A stretch of DNA of 64,000 nt from positions 68,501-132,500 of the forward strand of contig MVGU01001180.1 of NCBI GenBank assembly GCA_002005505.1. The letters are read 5' to 3'. The position numbers were made by a program, and so were the translations under genes. Source of the stretch: Botryococcus braunii. Taxonomy: Eukaryota > Chlorophyta > Trebouxiophyceae. Shown one piece after another: positions 1 through 8,376 of this stretch (position 1 is its first letter; every line of letters starts with the position of its first letter). The notes under the pieces are model-generated. The model was not told where the DNA came from. It was given only the letters and a program-made list of their open reading frames with translations, and searched no databases.

Positions 1-1
1 T

Positions 2-1198
2 CGCGCTTTCACGAAATCGGTTCGTGAAATCGGTGATTATTTCGAGAAGCTTGAGCCGGTCGAGGTTCACTTAGCGAAGCTGTCGACGCAACTGCACCTC
101 CAGGTAACTGGAGAGGGCGGCTTTAAGCCGGGTTTCGACTCGGTGGCGCATTTTGCCGAAATGCAGAGGCTCGCGACGGCGAAACTGGAATATGAAACGA
201 GAGTTTGGCAGTTGTACTTCATCGCTGCCGAGCTCGATACGGATTCTTCCGTGGGTCGTACGGAGGACCGCGTGGATATGCTCGAGGCCGAAGTGGCAGT
301 GCTCACTCAGCGTGTTGCCGGTAAGCACCCCACTTCTGGTCTGTCCTCTGACGTGTTGAACTCTGATTTCAATGCGAGACGAACAACGGAACCGTCACGT
401 GGGCCCTTTCGGCGCCCACGGGCCCCGTTATTCAATGGAGAAAAGGAGGGGACGGATATCATCACTTGGTTCGGTCAATTTGATGACTACTCGTCTATTT
501 TGGGCCTTCGTGATGATGAATTAGTGTCCCACGCGTCCCTTTGCCTTACTGGTCGAGCCGCTAAGGAATGGGCGCTCCTAAAAAGGTCTCTTTCTGTTCA
601 AGGAAAGGACGTGAAGGACTTTGCCATTTTCAAGACTTCTCTTCTCGCTCATTTTGTTGAAGTGGAAGTAGAAAATACTGTGCGTCCACGGTTGGCGCGA
701 TTGAGGCAGACTAAGTCCGTGGCAGCTTACCATGCTATGTTTCGTGCTATCATGGTTGAAGCTGTCAAGTATCCTATCTCGGGCCCTGAAGCTTGTGCCT
801 ACTTTAGGGCGGGGTTAAAACCAAACATTTTGGAGGTTTTAACAAGAGATTCACTCGTTCGTAACGAGCTTGGTAACCTTGACATTGTTGTTCAAGCTGC
901 CAAGGAAGCTGAATCCTTCTTGCGTATGTTGCCGGGTGCAGCGAGCGAGAAGGAGACTCAGGAGCTGAAGGCCTTGATCAAGGGCAAGCGCCTTGCAGAT
1001 GGGGATGCTGTTCCACCCCCCAAGCGCGCTGCCTTTGGGAAGCCCTCGGGCTCCACGAGTGGATCTGGTGCTGGGCCTTCGGGCACGCAGCCCAATGCGT
1101 ATGCCGCGAGGATGAAGCGCGAAGGCTACAAGTGCGGGGAACTGGGCCACACGGCTAAGTTCTGCAAGAAGCCGGATGCCCACGACAAGGGTAAGTGA
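2..1198 (+). CDS. gag: gypsy H Gag, open to the left edge, truncated at 3' end by copia A
   Basis: The frame is open from base 2 with no start in view; the first GTG/ATG codons (143, 161) are probably internal. The first ~115 residues are charged and probably coiled coil. A retrotransposon-gag domain follows (FNGEKEG...TWFGQF, then YFRAGLKPNI), and then a Ser/Gly/Pro-rich stretch. The zinc knuckle reads GYKCGELGHTAKFC, so the first Cys of C-x2-C-x4-H-x4-C is replaced by Gly. The TGA at 1196-1198 is formed by the first bases of the copia A LTR. Without that insertion the frame continues at 8341 for six codons to a native TGA at 8359-8361. Gag forms the capsid shell and packages RNA. Confidence 0.9.
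   Translation, partial: RAFTKSVREIGDYFEKLEPVEVHLAKLSTQLHLQVTGEGGFKPGFDSVAHFAEMQRLATAKLEYETRVWQLYFIAAELDTDSSVGRTEDRVDMLEAEVAVLTQRVAGKHPTSGLSSDVLNSDFNARRTTEPSRGPFRRPRAPLFNGEKEGTDIITWFGQFDDYSSILGLRDDELVSHASLCLTGRAAKEWALLKRSLSVQGKDVKDFAIFKTSLLAHFVEVEVENTVRPRLARLRQTKSVAAYHAMFRAIMVEAVKYPISGPEACAYFRAGLKPNILEVLTRDSLVRNELGNLDIVVQAAKEAESFLRMLPGAASEKETQELKALIKGKRLADGDAVPPPKRAAFGKPSGSTSGSGAGPSGTQPNAYAARMKREGYKCGELGHTAKFCKKPDAHDKGK
1191..1195. repeat. Target-site duplication of copia A (left copy)
   Basis: GTAAG here and again at 8336-8340, directly outside the TG...CA ends of the copia A LTRs. It lies in the last codons of the H gag gene. Confidence 0.97.
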
Positions 1199-1886
1199 AA
1201 TATTCTGGGCTTGGCGTATCCTGCATGGTGGCGGCACGGAGGGTGTTAGACGATGTCCTCCTACTTGTGCGTTGTTAAGTAGGCACGGACATATACAAGT
1301 CAAGGACTGGTTAGCAACTGATTGATAGACACCCGGAGTGCCACTATAGTTCCAACCAAGTGTTACAATATCTCTCATCTCTCCTAACAAGGTGACGCAG
1401 TTCAAACACGCCTAACCTGCTCTCACCCAGGTCGTGTTCATTACTTTGTCCGATGAGCTAAACTCAACTCTATATGTCTAACATGTTCTAACAATGTTCA
1501 TCTGAGTGCTAAATCCAGGAATACAATAAGGATTAAGTCACCTGCATGGTGGCGGCACGGAGGGTGTTAGACGATGTCCTCCTACTTGTGCGTTGTTAAG
1601 TAGGCACGGACATATACAAGTCAAGGACTGGTTAGCAACTGATTGATAGACACCCGGAGTGCCACTATAGTTCCAACCAAGTGCCTTCCCTATCCGTGCT
1701 TGCCCCATATGCCTCCTTTCTACAAACGTGTCTGTAACTTGCGTTATGATAGTCTTCGTTCAAATGCATGTATTGCCTGGCAGAACTCAGGGTTCTGCCT
1801 CTCTTTCCTAATTGGTATTGTCTTCATACGGAGACTTGCCATTATTACTCCTCTGAGGGAAAGGCATAAAATTAATTAACACAACA
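1196..1886 (-). repeat. 3' LTR of copia A (691 bp)
   Basis: Plus-strand ends are TGAAAT and ACAACA. The LTR carries an internal direct duplication: 143 bp at 1220-1362 is repeated at 1541-1683, with about 178 bp between. The copy at 7645-8335 has the same length and content. Confidence 0.97.
1220..1683 (-). repeat. 143-bp direct duplication inside copia A LTR
   Basis: Unit 1 (1220-1362) and unit 2 (1541-1683) both start CCTGCATGGTGGCGG and end CCAACCAAGTG. The same pair sits in the other LTR at 7669-7811 and 7990-8132. Copia B has the same layout with unrelated sequence. Confidence 0.95.
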
Positions 1887-1901
1887 CTTCCCCTTGCCTT
1901 T
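1887..1901 (-). other. Polypurine tract of copia A
   Basis: On the minus strand a purine-rich stretch ending GGCAAGGGGAAG abuts the 3' LTR. The same GGCAAGGGGAAG abuts the 3' LTR in copia B (10748) and D (42983). It would prime plus-strand DNA synthesis. Confidence 0.85.
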
Positions 1902-1904
1902 ACC

Positions 1905-4900
1905 TCACAGAAACTTGGCCAGTCCCAGTGAGTTACGATGTCCCAGAAACACTTGTCTAACTAGTGGTTTGGTAAAAATGTCAGCCACATTTCTAGCAGA
2001 TTGAATGTACTTGAATTCAACCTGCCCCTTTGCAATAGCTTCACGTGCGAAATGACAGCTAATTGCAATATGCTTTGTGTGTTTGGAGTACACCGGATTC
2101 CTCAGGTGGTTTATACACCCTTGGTTGTCACAATGAATCTTCACTATCCACGGTAACACTCCAATTTCCTCCAGGAAACCTCTCAGCCAATTTGCTTCCT
2201 TCACAACAGCACTTGCTGCCATGAATTCAGCCTCCACTGTTGAAGTGGCAACAGCAGATTGCTTTTTACTTCCCCACACTACTGCTCCTCCAAACACAGT
2301 GAGGACAAAGCCAGTGGTAGAGAAGCGATGATCCTGATCACCTCCATAGTCGGCATCCACATAGCCTTCTAGCTCTATCTCCCCCCCTCCGAGAGTTAGA
2401 ACCAAATCTCGGGTTCCTTTCAGATACTTCAACACACGGATGGCTTCATTCCAATGTGCTGTGGTGGGAGATATGCGATAACGAGACAATACACCTACTG
2501 CCTGAGCTATATCGGGACGTGTGGTGTTGGCTATATACAGAAGAGACCCTACTAACTCACAGTAACGGTGACCTGGAGGTAGTGGACTGCCAGCACCAAT
2601 GCTGTCGCTCCCATCTCTCGGTGCAGGCCTTTGGGACATTACGAAATCTTTTGTCATGGGAGTATCAGGTCCCACTGACTCAAGATCCAAGCCAAATTTC
2701 TCTACAAGTGCATCGATTTTAGGGATGCAACTCAGGGTGATCAGCCCTTTATCTCTATCTCTCATCACTTGACATCCCAAGAAATCCTTCACTTCCCCAA
2801 GATCATGGATGGTGAATTCTTTCTTGAGAAGTCCCTTCACTCTCTCGATTTCTGACATGCCCTTGGAAACTATCAGAAGATCATCAACATAGATCAGCAC
2901 ATAGGACTTTCCTCCATCAGTAGAGCATCTCACATACACTCCCGCATCACTCTTGCACACCTCATACCCCATGACTTCAAGTTTGTCATTCAGGGTTTTG
3001 TGCCAGGCACGTGGAGCCTGCTTCAGGCCATACAACGCCTTTCTCAATCGGCACACAATATTCTTATCACCATTCTCAAAGCCAGGAGGTTGCGTTACAT
3101 ATACTTCCTCCTCGAGCTCACCATTCAGAAAGGCGGTCTTAACGTCCACCTGATGAATTTCACAGCCCTCTCTTGCAGCAACAGCAAGCAGAGCTCTTCT
3201 AGCTCCATAGCTACTAGTAGGAGCAAAGACCTCCATCACATCCACTCCAGGGATTTGTCTGCATCCCTGTGCCACTAATCTGGCCTTGAATCTCACAACA
3301 TTGCCATGTGCATCCATTTTCACTGAAAATATCCAGTGAACTGGAATAACCTTATGTCCACGAGGTCTCGGAACATACTCCATGACCTCATGAGTATCTA
3401 GAGAATTTTGCTCTTCCTGCATGGCTGCCTTCCAGTATTCCCACTGGGGAGACATCTGTGCTTCTCTCAAATTAGAGGGAACGTGAATTTTCCCAAATCT
3501 GACACCTGTGTGCTTTTCCTCTGAATTGCCTGATTTTCTCTCACTTTGTCCAGAACCCACTACTCTTCCACTGACACTCGCTGAGTTACACATCACAGGC
3601 TCTCCAGTAGAAGTAGAATGCTCTCTCATAGCACGCTCTCGCTTGGACTCACACTTGGCTTTGCACAAGTTACTCTGCTCATCCCTCACATCATCCTCCC
3701 ATGCACAGGTACCTCTCGGACAGTCTTTGTAATTTGGAATCCCTTCACATTGTCCAGACTTCCGATTCACCTCCTCAGACACACTCTGACATGCCTGCAA
3801 GAGTTCAGACTCTTCAGGTCTCTCACAAGCAACATCGGGATATGGCAGAGTGTCTGCATACTTCCCCTGATTTATGTGATCCACATGCCTCTCAGACCGA
3901 CTGCATGTCACTGTTGGGAGTGACCTCACATCTCTGACATCACTCTCCCAGGCACAGGTACCTCTCAGTGAGCACTTGTAATTTGGTCTGTCTCCACAAT
4001 GTCTGTGCTCCTGATTCACCTCCTCCTCTCGTCCCTTACATGGAGTCAAGGATGCAGATCCTGTCTCCCGCTCACAATCATGTTTGGCTGGTGCAGAGAA
4101 AGCATATGATGCTTCCTCTGACCGGTGGCTGCCACCACAGTCCCGTCCAGGAGTGCTCTGACTGGACGGGTTGCCAGAAGAACTCTGCATGGTCACATCT
4201 CTTACATTTCTCTCAGTCACTGAACAAGACCCACCCATACTGCTCAGCTCCCCGGGACCATTTGCAGCTTTGCATGTAGCTGCCCCCCTCACTGCACTCA
4301 CATGCAATTCATGCCCCTCATGTGAATCACCCTCTAGCTGCACTTCCCCTGGTCCCTGTGACAGAGAGTCACATTCAGTCAACCCCTCTCGCTCTCTGCT
4401 CTCTCCCTTCTCCTGTGGCAGCAGGAGGTCTTTGGCGGCAGTGCGTTGTTCGTGTCGTTGAGCCCGGGTCAGGCCATCCAATTGGTGGTTGCGGCAATCA
4501 GACCTAGTTGGTCTGAGGACCTCCTGGGCTCGCTCCATCTGCGGTCGAAGGTGGGAGTCCTGTCTCACTCCTCTGGCTAAGTCCTGTACTGCCTCCAGGG
4601 TTTGATCCATCTCCACTGGGTCACACAGTCTTCTGGATTCAGGCTCGGGCTCAGCCTCACTGGGGGGTCCTGTGACAGGCTGTGTGGGGAGGTTGCTGGA
4701 GGCTGGCAGGTACTCAGGCTCACTGTGTGGGTCATCAAGATCTGTCTCAAGGCTGATGTTGGTTGTGCCAGGGGAGGTGCCGGGAAAGACTGGGGGAGTG
4801 TCACTTGCAGAGGGCTCAGGACACAGAAACTCTGTAGACTGTGTTGAGGAAACGCTCATGCCAACCCGAGAGGCTCCCCTGAGGTGCTCCACGAAAACCA

Positions 4901-7307
4901 CATCTCTGCTCTCCTTCCAGATACCCCCTCCCACATAGATCCGATAGGCTTTGGAGGAGGCTGAGTAACCAGTAAGCATCCCTGGCACAGTTTTAGGGGA
5001 AAACACAGAGCGCTGGACATCAGGAATGTGCACAAAGGCCAAGCAACCCCAGGTACGCAGTGGGGTTACATTTGGTTTGTAGCCAAAAAATAATTCTGAT
5101 GGCGTGCGGTCCCTCCCGGTACTGGGACCCATGTTCAGTAGGGTGCATGCAGTTTCCAGGGCCTCCTTCCACAACGTTGGACTGGCAGCTGCAAAAGCCA
5201 GAAGAGTCCTGGTACGTTCCTTGAGGGTGCGATTGGCTCTTTCAGCCGCTCCATTCTGTTGCGGGGTGTAAGGAGCTGAGGTCTCCAATTTAGTCCCCTG
5301 GGATGCACAAAATTCTTTGAACGTGGCATTCAGAAATTCAGTTCCACGGTCACACCGGACACACTTCACTTTGGTTTTCTTGTGGGTCTGCCAGTATAGA
5401 ATGAGGTCCCTCACAGCAGCACTGATGGCATCTTTGGACTTCACAGGCAGGACCGCCTTTAACTGAGATGACTCATCCAAAGCAGTCACCCAGTAACGTT
5501 CACCAGTTACTGCAGCAGGAAAAATGGGGCCCACAGTGTCAATATGTACTCTGTCAAGTGGTTCAACAGCTGGTCTACTGCTTATTCCAAATGGAGGCCG
5601 AGACGTCTTTCCCTCAATACATGCTTCACAGTAGACTGGACAATTGGAGCAGGGACATAGGGATGTATCAAGTCCCGAGACCAGGTCCTCATTGGTTAGG
5701 CGCTGCATCCATGTTTCACCTGGATGTCCCATTCTGCTATGCCAGAGGTATCGTCTGGCACAGTTGTGTGAGTTTTGGGTGGGGGTTTTGGACTTCACAG
5801 CAGCTGAAATTCTTCTGTGGTTAACACTGGGACTCAGAGCTACAACTTGATGAATATAAAATAGCCCTTTCTCTGCACTGATCCGAGACCTCCAGCTGTT
5901 TGGACCACAGACTTCAGTGAACGCTCCAACATCATCTGTGCGAAAGACTGCCCCATCCCGCAATGCTGCAGATACTGACAGTATGTTTGAGGTTGCAGAA
6001 GGAACACACTGAACATGATGTATCCACAGGGGAACTCCCACTCGACTGAGGATGCAGACAGAGCCTGATGCTACAATTCCTCCAGTGGCATCTGAAGTGG
6101 CCAGATGTAATGGGATGGGTTTGGCATGCACAGTTGGATTATGTAGTAGGGTCACATCATTCACCAGATGTACAGATGCTCCACTGTCCACCAGCCAGGA
6201 TTGCAGAGACGAATTTCTGACAGGAGTCTTCAGGATGTTGAGGGAAATTATGTATGGCATACCTCCAGGTGGTGGAGGTGGGGGAGCTGGGGGTTGGAAC
6301 CATGCCGGAAAGGCATCCAGTCCAGGGTGCGCCAGCTGGGCTGCAGGAGGGTGTGGGCCACCCATATGTGGAGGTCCCTGTGGCCACATTCCCTGCAATT
6401 GTTGGACCGCTGCCACTACGTTCCGTTGGGTCTCCTCGTCCCGCTTCCTCTTTCGACAGTCCCTCCAGTAATGCCCCTTCTTATTGCAGTAGTTGCAGAT
6501 GCCCTTAGTCTCGGACTTGGCCTCAGAGACAGTTGGTTGGGCCTGCTGATGGACTGCACTGGCAGCTGGTGGGGTATTGGCTCCACTGGAGCCTTGTCCA
6601 AGAGCCAAAACCCTTGGTTGGCGAGGAGCATATTCATCAAAACCCACTGCAGCTGCTGTGTTGCGCAGAAGTCCAGCCAGCTTCTCCAGGGGTTGTGCTG
6701 CAGCAGTTGTGATCATTCCTGGCTCTTTAGCTGCATCAGGCAAGCCCTGCACAATCTGGGTTGCAACGTGTGCATCCAGTAGAGCATGGTTGTTCCTGTC
6801 AAGGCATGCCTTCAGGTTGATCATTCTGTTGACATATTGCGAAATCGTCTCGTCATGTTTCATTCCCTGGCTCATTTCTTGGAGCCAATCTGCATTGGCC
6901 TCGATATTATATCCACCAATAAACTTTCTGCAGATGAACTCATATGCATCATAAGCAGAGGGCAGATTAGACAGAGGTCCCAGCCATTCCTCTGGGACTG
7001 ACTCATAAATCAGTAACATTGCGGCTGCGTCATGTGCTGTACCAGGCATAGCCTCCAGGATGGCAGGCAAAGACCCTTTTGACTCATTTGCTGCCAAAAA
7101 TGCATTCTTCCAAACAATAATATTTGTCCCCCGTTCCTTCAGTTTTATGTGTACCTTGACATTTGTTGGGATAATCTTGGGCAGCTCATCTCCGCTGCCT
7201 CTTGAGGTGCTGGGAGTACACGGTTCTCTGATGGGTGTGGATGAGGCTGGTTCACTGCTTGACGTTGATGCTCCACTAGCTGATGATCCTTTCTTCTTGG
7301 AAGTCAT
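1905..7307 (-). CDS. gag-pol: copia A Gag-Pol polyprotein, 1800 aa, intact
   Basis: The domain order is Ty1/copia. Gag comes first, with a CCHC knuckle (CNYCNKKGHYWRDC, ~271-284). The aspartic protease has LVDSGASVH (~373). The integrase has a D-D-E triad at HIDTVGP (~589), RCDRGTEF (~653) and QNGAAERANR (~688). A long hydrophilic linker (~800-1280) follows. RT starts at about 1320 and its active site is YVDDLLIVS (~1475). RNase H has YVDADYGG (~1649) and HCDNQGC (~1726). The linker holds two ~32-aa repeats of the form EEVN...PNYK...RGTCAWE.DVRD at ~1094 and ~1177. I chose the ATG at 7307 because it overlaps the stop of the upstream ORF as ATGA. Gag and Pol lie in one frame, so the Gag:Pol ratio must be set some other way. 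The product assembles particles and integrates cDNA. Confidence 0.96.
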   Translation of the reverse strand: MTSKKKGSSASGASTSSSEPASSTPIREPCTPSTSRGSGDELPKIIPTNVKVHIKLKERGTNIIVWKNAFLAANESKGSLPAILEAMPGTAHDAAAMLLIYESVPEEWLGPLSNLPSAYDAYEFICRKFIGGYNIEANADWLQEMSQGMKHDETISQYVNRMINLKACLDRNNHALLDAHVATQIVQGLPDAAKEPGMITTAAAQPLEKLAGLLRNTAAAVGFDEYAPRQPRVLALGQGSSGANTPPAASAVHQQAQPTVSEAKSETKGICNYCNKKGHYWRDCRKRKRDEETQRNVVAAVQQLQGMWPQGPPHMGGPHPPAAQLAHPGLDAFPAWFQPPAPPPPPPGGMPYIISLNILKTPVRNSSLQSWLVDSGASVHLVNDVTLLHNPTVHAKPIPLHLATSDATGGIVASGSVCILSRVGVPLWIHHVQCVPSATSNILSVSAALRDGAVFRTDDVGAFTEVCGPNSWRSRISAEKGLFYIHQVVALSPSVNHRRISAAVKSKTPTQNSHNCARRYLWHSRMGHPGETWMQRLTNEDLVSGLDTSLCPCSNCPVYCEACIEGKTSRPPFGISSRPAVEPLDRVHIDTVGPIFPAAVTGERYWVTALDESSQLKAVLPVKSKDAISAAVRDLILYWQTHKKTKVKCVRCDRGTEFLNATFKEFCASQGTKLETSAPYTPQQNGAAERANRTLKERTRTLLAFAAASPTLWKEALETACTLLNMGPSTGRDRTPSELFFGYKPNVTPLRTWGCLAFVHIPDVQRSVFSPKTVPGMLTGYSASSKAYRIYVGGGIWKESRDVVFVEHLRGASRVGMSVSSTQSTEFLCPEPSASDTPPVFPGTSPGTTNISLETDLDDPHSEPEYLPASSNLPTQPVTGPPSEAEPEPESRRLCDPVEMDQTLEAVQDLARGVRQDSHLRPQMERAQEVLRPTRSDCRNHQLDGLTRAQRHEQRTAAKDLLLPQEKGESREREGLTECDSLSQGPGEVQLEGDSHEGHELHVSAVRGAATCKAANGPGELSSMGGSCSVTERNVRDVTMQSSSGNPSSQSTPGRDCGGSHRSEEASYAFSAPAKHDCERETGSASLTPCKGREEEVNQEHRHCGDRPNYKCSLRGTCAWESDVRDVRSLPTVTCSRSERHVDHINQGKYADTLPYPDVACERPEESELLQACQSVSEEVNRKSGQCEGIPNYKDCPRGTCAWEDDVRDEQSNLCKAKCESKRERAMREHSTSTGEPVMCNSASVSGRVVGSGQSERKSGNSEEKHTGVRFGKIHVPSNLREAQMSPQWEYWKAAMQEEQNSLDTHEVMEYVPRPRGHKVIPVHWIFSVKMDAHGNVVRFKARLVAQGCRQIPGVDVMEVFAPTSSYGARRALLAVAAREGCEIHQVDVKTAFLNGELEEEVYVTQPPGFENGDKNIVCRLRKALYGLKQAPRAWHKTLNDKLEVMGYEVCKSDAGVYVRCSTDGGKSYVLIYVDDLLIVSKGMSEIERVKGLLKKEFTIHDLGEVKDFLGCQVMRDRDKGLITLSCIPKIDALVEKFGLDLESVGPDTPMTKDFVMSQRPAPRDGSDSIGAGSPLPPGHRYCELVGSLLYIANTTRPDIAQAVGVLSRYRISPTTAHWNEAIRVLKYLKGTRDLVLTLGGGEIELEGYVDADYGGDQDHRFSTTGFVLTVFGGAVVWGSKKQSAVATSTVEAEFMAASAVVKEANWLRGFLEEIGVLPWIVKIHCDNQGCINHLRNPVYSKHTKHIAISCHFAREAIAKGQVEFKYIQSARNVADIFTKPLVRQVFLGHRNSLGLAKFL

Positions 7308-7576
7308 AATTCCCCAGTTGTCTTATAACTCCAGTACTCGCAAGGTAGCAGCAAGATCTTACTTCTGAACCAGGTGGGTTGAGCTAACGGACAGCCAACG
7401 TGAAGGTGAAAGATGTAGTCTTTGACGATAAAGGCTCTCTCGTCAGGATTGCGGTCTCCACGTTGTCCTCCTTCTCTGATTAGTTCGTTGTATGACGGAG
7501 GTCCTGATCTCAAGCGCGCTGGAACGTTGAGGTTGGTGGTCTTCCTGGCTGTTTGCTTTGTCCGCTTCTTCGCCAT
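7304..7576 (-). CDS. copia A upstream ORF (ORF0), 90 aa, histone H3-tail-like N-terminus
   Basis: This is the first long ORF after the primer-binding site (ATG at 7576). It ends in TGA that overlaps the gag-pol ATG (ATGA). The N-terminus reads MAKKRTKQTARKTT. RTKQTARK is identical to histone H3 residues 2-9 (K4 and K9 contexts), followed by T-T where H3 has S-T. The rest is not a histone fold. It holds PPSYNEL, then a Gly/Arg stretch, then ERAFIVKD. The same core, with PPTYDSL and ERAFIVKD, is in the equivalent ORF of copia D (61095-61619), so the ORF is conserved rather than random. I know of no named family. A role in chromatin binding or targeting is inference only. Confidence 0.75.
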   Translation of the reverse strand: MAKKRTKQTARKTTNLNVPARLRSGPPSYNELIREGGQRGDRNPDERAFIVKDYIFHLHVGCPLAQPTWFRSKILLLPCEYWSYKTTGEL

Positions 7577-7630
7577 TCACAGTCTAGTGAGCTCCGATTT
7601 AGGCGCCACCCACTCTCAGCATCCGAGCCC

Positions 7631-7644
7631 GTGGGCCCATAACC
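7631..7644 (-). other. Primer-binding site of copia A: tRNA-iMet anticodon-half type
   Basis: Directly after the 5' LTR the minus strand reads GGTTATGGGCCCAC. This is complementary to the 5' side of the anticodon stem-loop of initiator tRNA-Met, not to a tRNA 3' CCA end. Drosophila copia and yeast Ty5 are known to use such a half-tRNA primer. Confidence 0.85.
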
Positions 7645-8335
7645 TGAAATATTCTGGGCTTGGCGTATCCTGCATGGTGGCGGCACGGAGGGTGTTAGAC
7701 GATGTCCTCCTACTTGTGCGTTGTTAAGTAGGCACGGACATATACAAGTCAAGGACTGGTTAGCAACTGATTGATAGACACCCGGAGTGCCACTATAGTT
7801 CCAACCAAGTGTTACAATATCTCTCATCTCTCCTAACAAGGTGACGCAGTTCAAACACGCCTAACCTGCTCTCACCCAGGTCGTGTTCATTACTTTGTCC
7901 GATGAGCTAAACTCAACTCTATATGTCTAACATGTTCTAACAATGTTCATCTGAGTGCTAAATCCAGGAATACAATAAGGATTAAGTCACCTGCATGGTG
8001 GCGGCACGGAGGGTGTTAGACGATGTCCTCCTACTTGTGCGTTGTTAAGTAGGCACGGACATATACAAGTCAAGGACTGGTTAGCAACTGATTGATAGAC
8101 ACCCGGAGTGCCACTATAGTTCCAACCAAGTGCCTTCCCTATCCGTGCTTGCCCCATATGCCTCCTTTCTACAAACGTGTCTGTAACTTGCGTTATGATA
8201 GTCTTCGTTCAAATGCATGTATTGCCTGGCAGAACTCAGGGTTCTGCCTCTCTTTCCTAATTGGTATTGTCTTCATACGGAGACTTGCCATTATTACTCC
8301 TCTGAGGGAAAGGCATAAAATTAATTAACACAACA
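7645..8335 (-). repeat. 5' LTR of copia A (691 bp)
   Basis: Pairs with 1196-1886, equal in length and apparently identical. Internal duplicates are at 7669-7811 and 7990-8132. It is followed by TSD GTAAG at 8336-8340. The promoter should lie here, but I could not place it with confidence. Confidence 0.97.
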
Positions 8336-8340
8336 GTAAG
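8336..8340. repeat. Target-site duplication of copia A (right copy)
   Basis: GTAAG, matching 1191-1195. Confidence 0.97.
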
Positions 8341-8358
8341 GGCAAGGGACCTGCTTCC

Positions 8359-8376
8359 TGAAGGTATGGGCCTTCA
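8359..8376 (+). promoter_or_regulatory. gypsy H gag stop in a hairpin, candidate readthrough site
   Basis: The native gag ends TGA AGG TAT GGG CCT TCA. TGAAGG can pair with CCTTCA, leaving a 6-nt loop. Element E has TGA AGG TGT GGG CCT TCG at its gag end (48570-48587), with pol in the same frame. The codons after the stop (R-x-G-P-S) are conserved too. UGA readthrough to make Gag-Pol is an inference. Confidence 0.45.

Larger units (their letters stand above)
1196..8335 (-). mobile_element. Ty1/copia element A, complete and apparently intact
   Basis: Two 691-bp LTRs that look identical by eye flank a 5.76-kb interior. On the minus strand this holds a primer-binding site, an extra small ORF, one 1800-codon gag-pol ORF and a polypurine tract. 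The target duplication is GTAAG. No stop or frameshift was seen, so it is young and possibly autonomous. It sits inside the gag of gypsy H. Confidence 0.97.

Noticed and set aside
851..1405. 184-codon minus-strand ORF across H gag and the copia A LTR
   Set aside because: Antisense to gag and crossing an insertion junction; it is a chance frame.
1643..1879. 78-codon ORF in the copia A LTR, repeated at 8092-8328
   Set aside because: It lies wholly in the LTR in the wrong orientation and is duplicated only because LTRs are.
7534..7576. A true histone H3 gene
   Set aside because: Only the first residues resemble H3. The histone fold and the rest of the tail are absent.
7631..7644. Possible tRNA gene fragment (GTGGGCCCATAACC on the plus strand)
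   Set aside because: It abuts the 5' LTRs of three copia elements and has no cloverleaf around it, so it is a primer-binding site.
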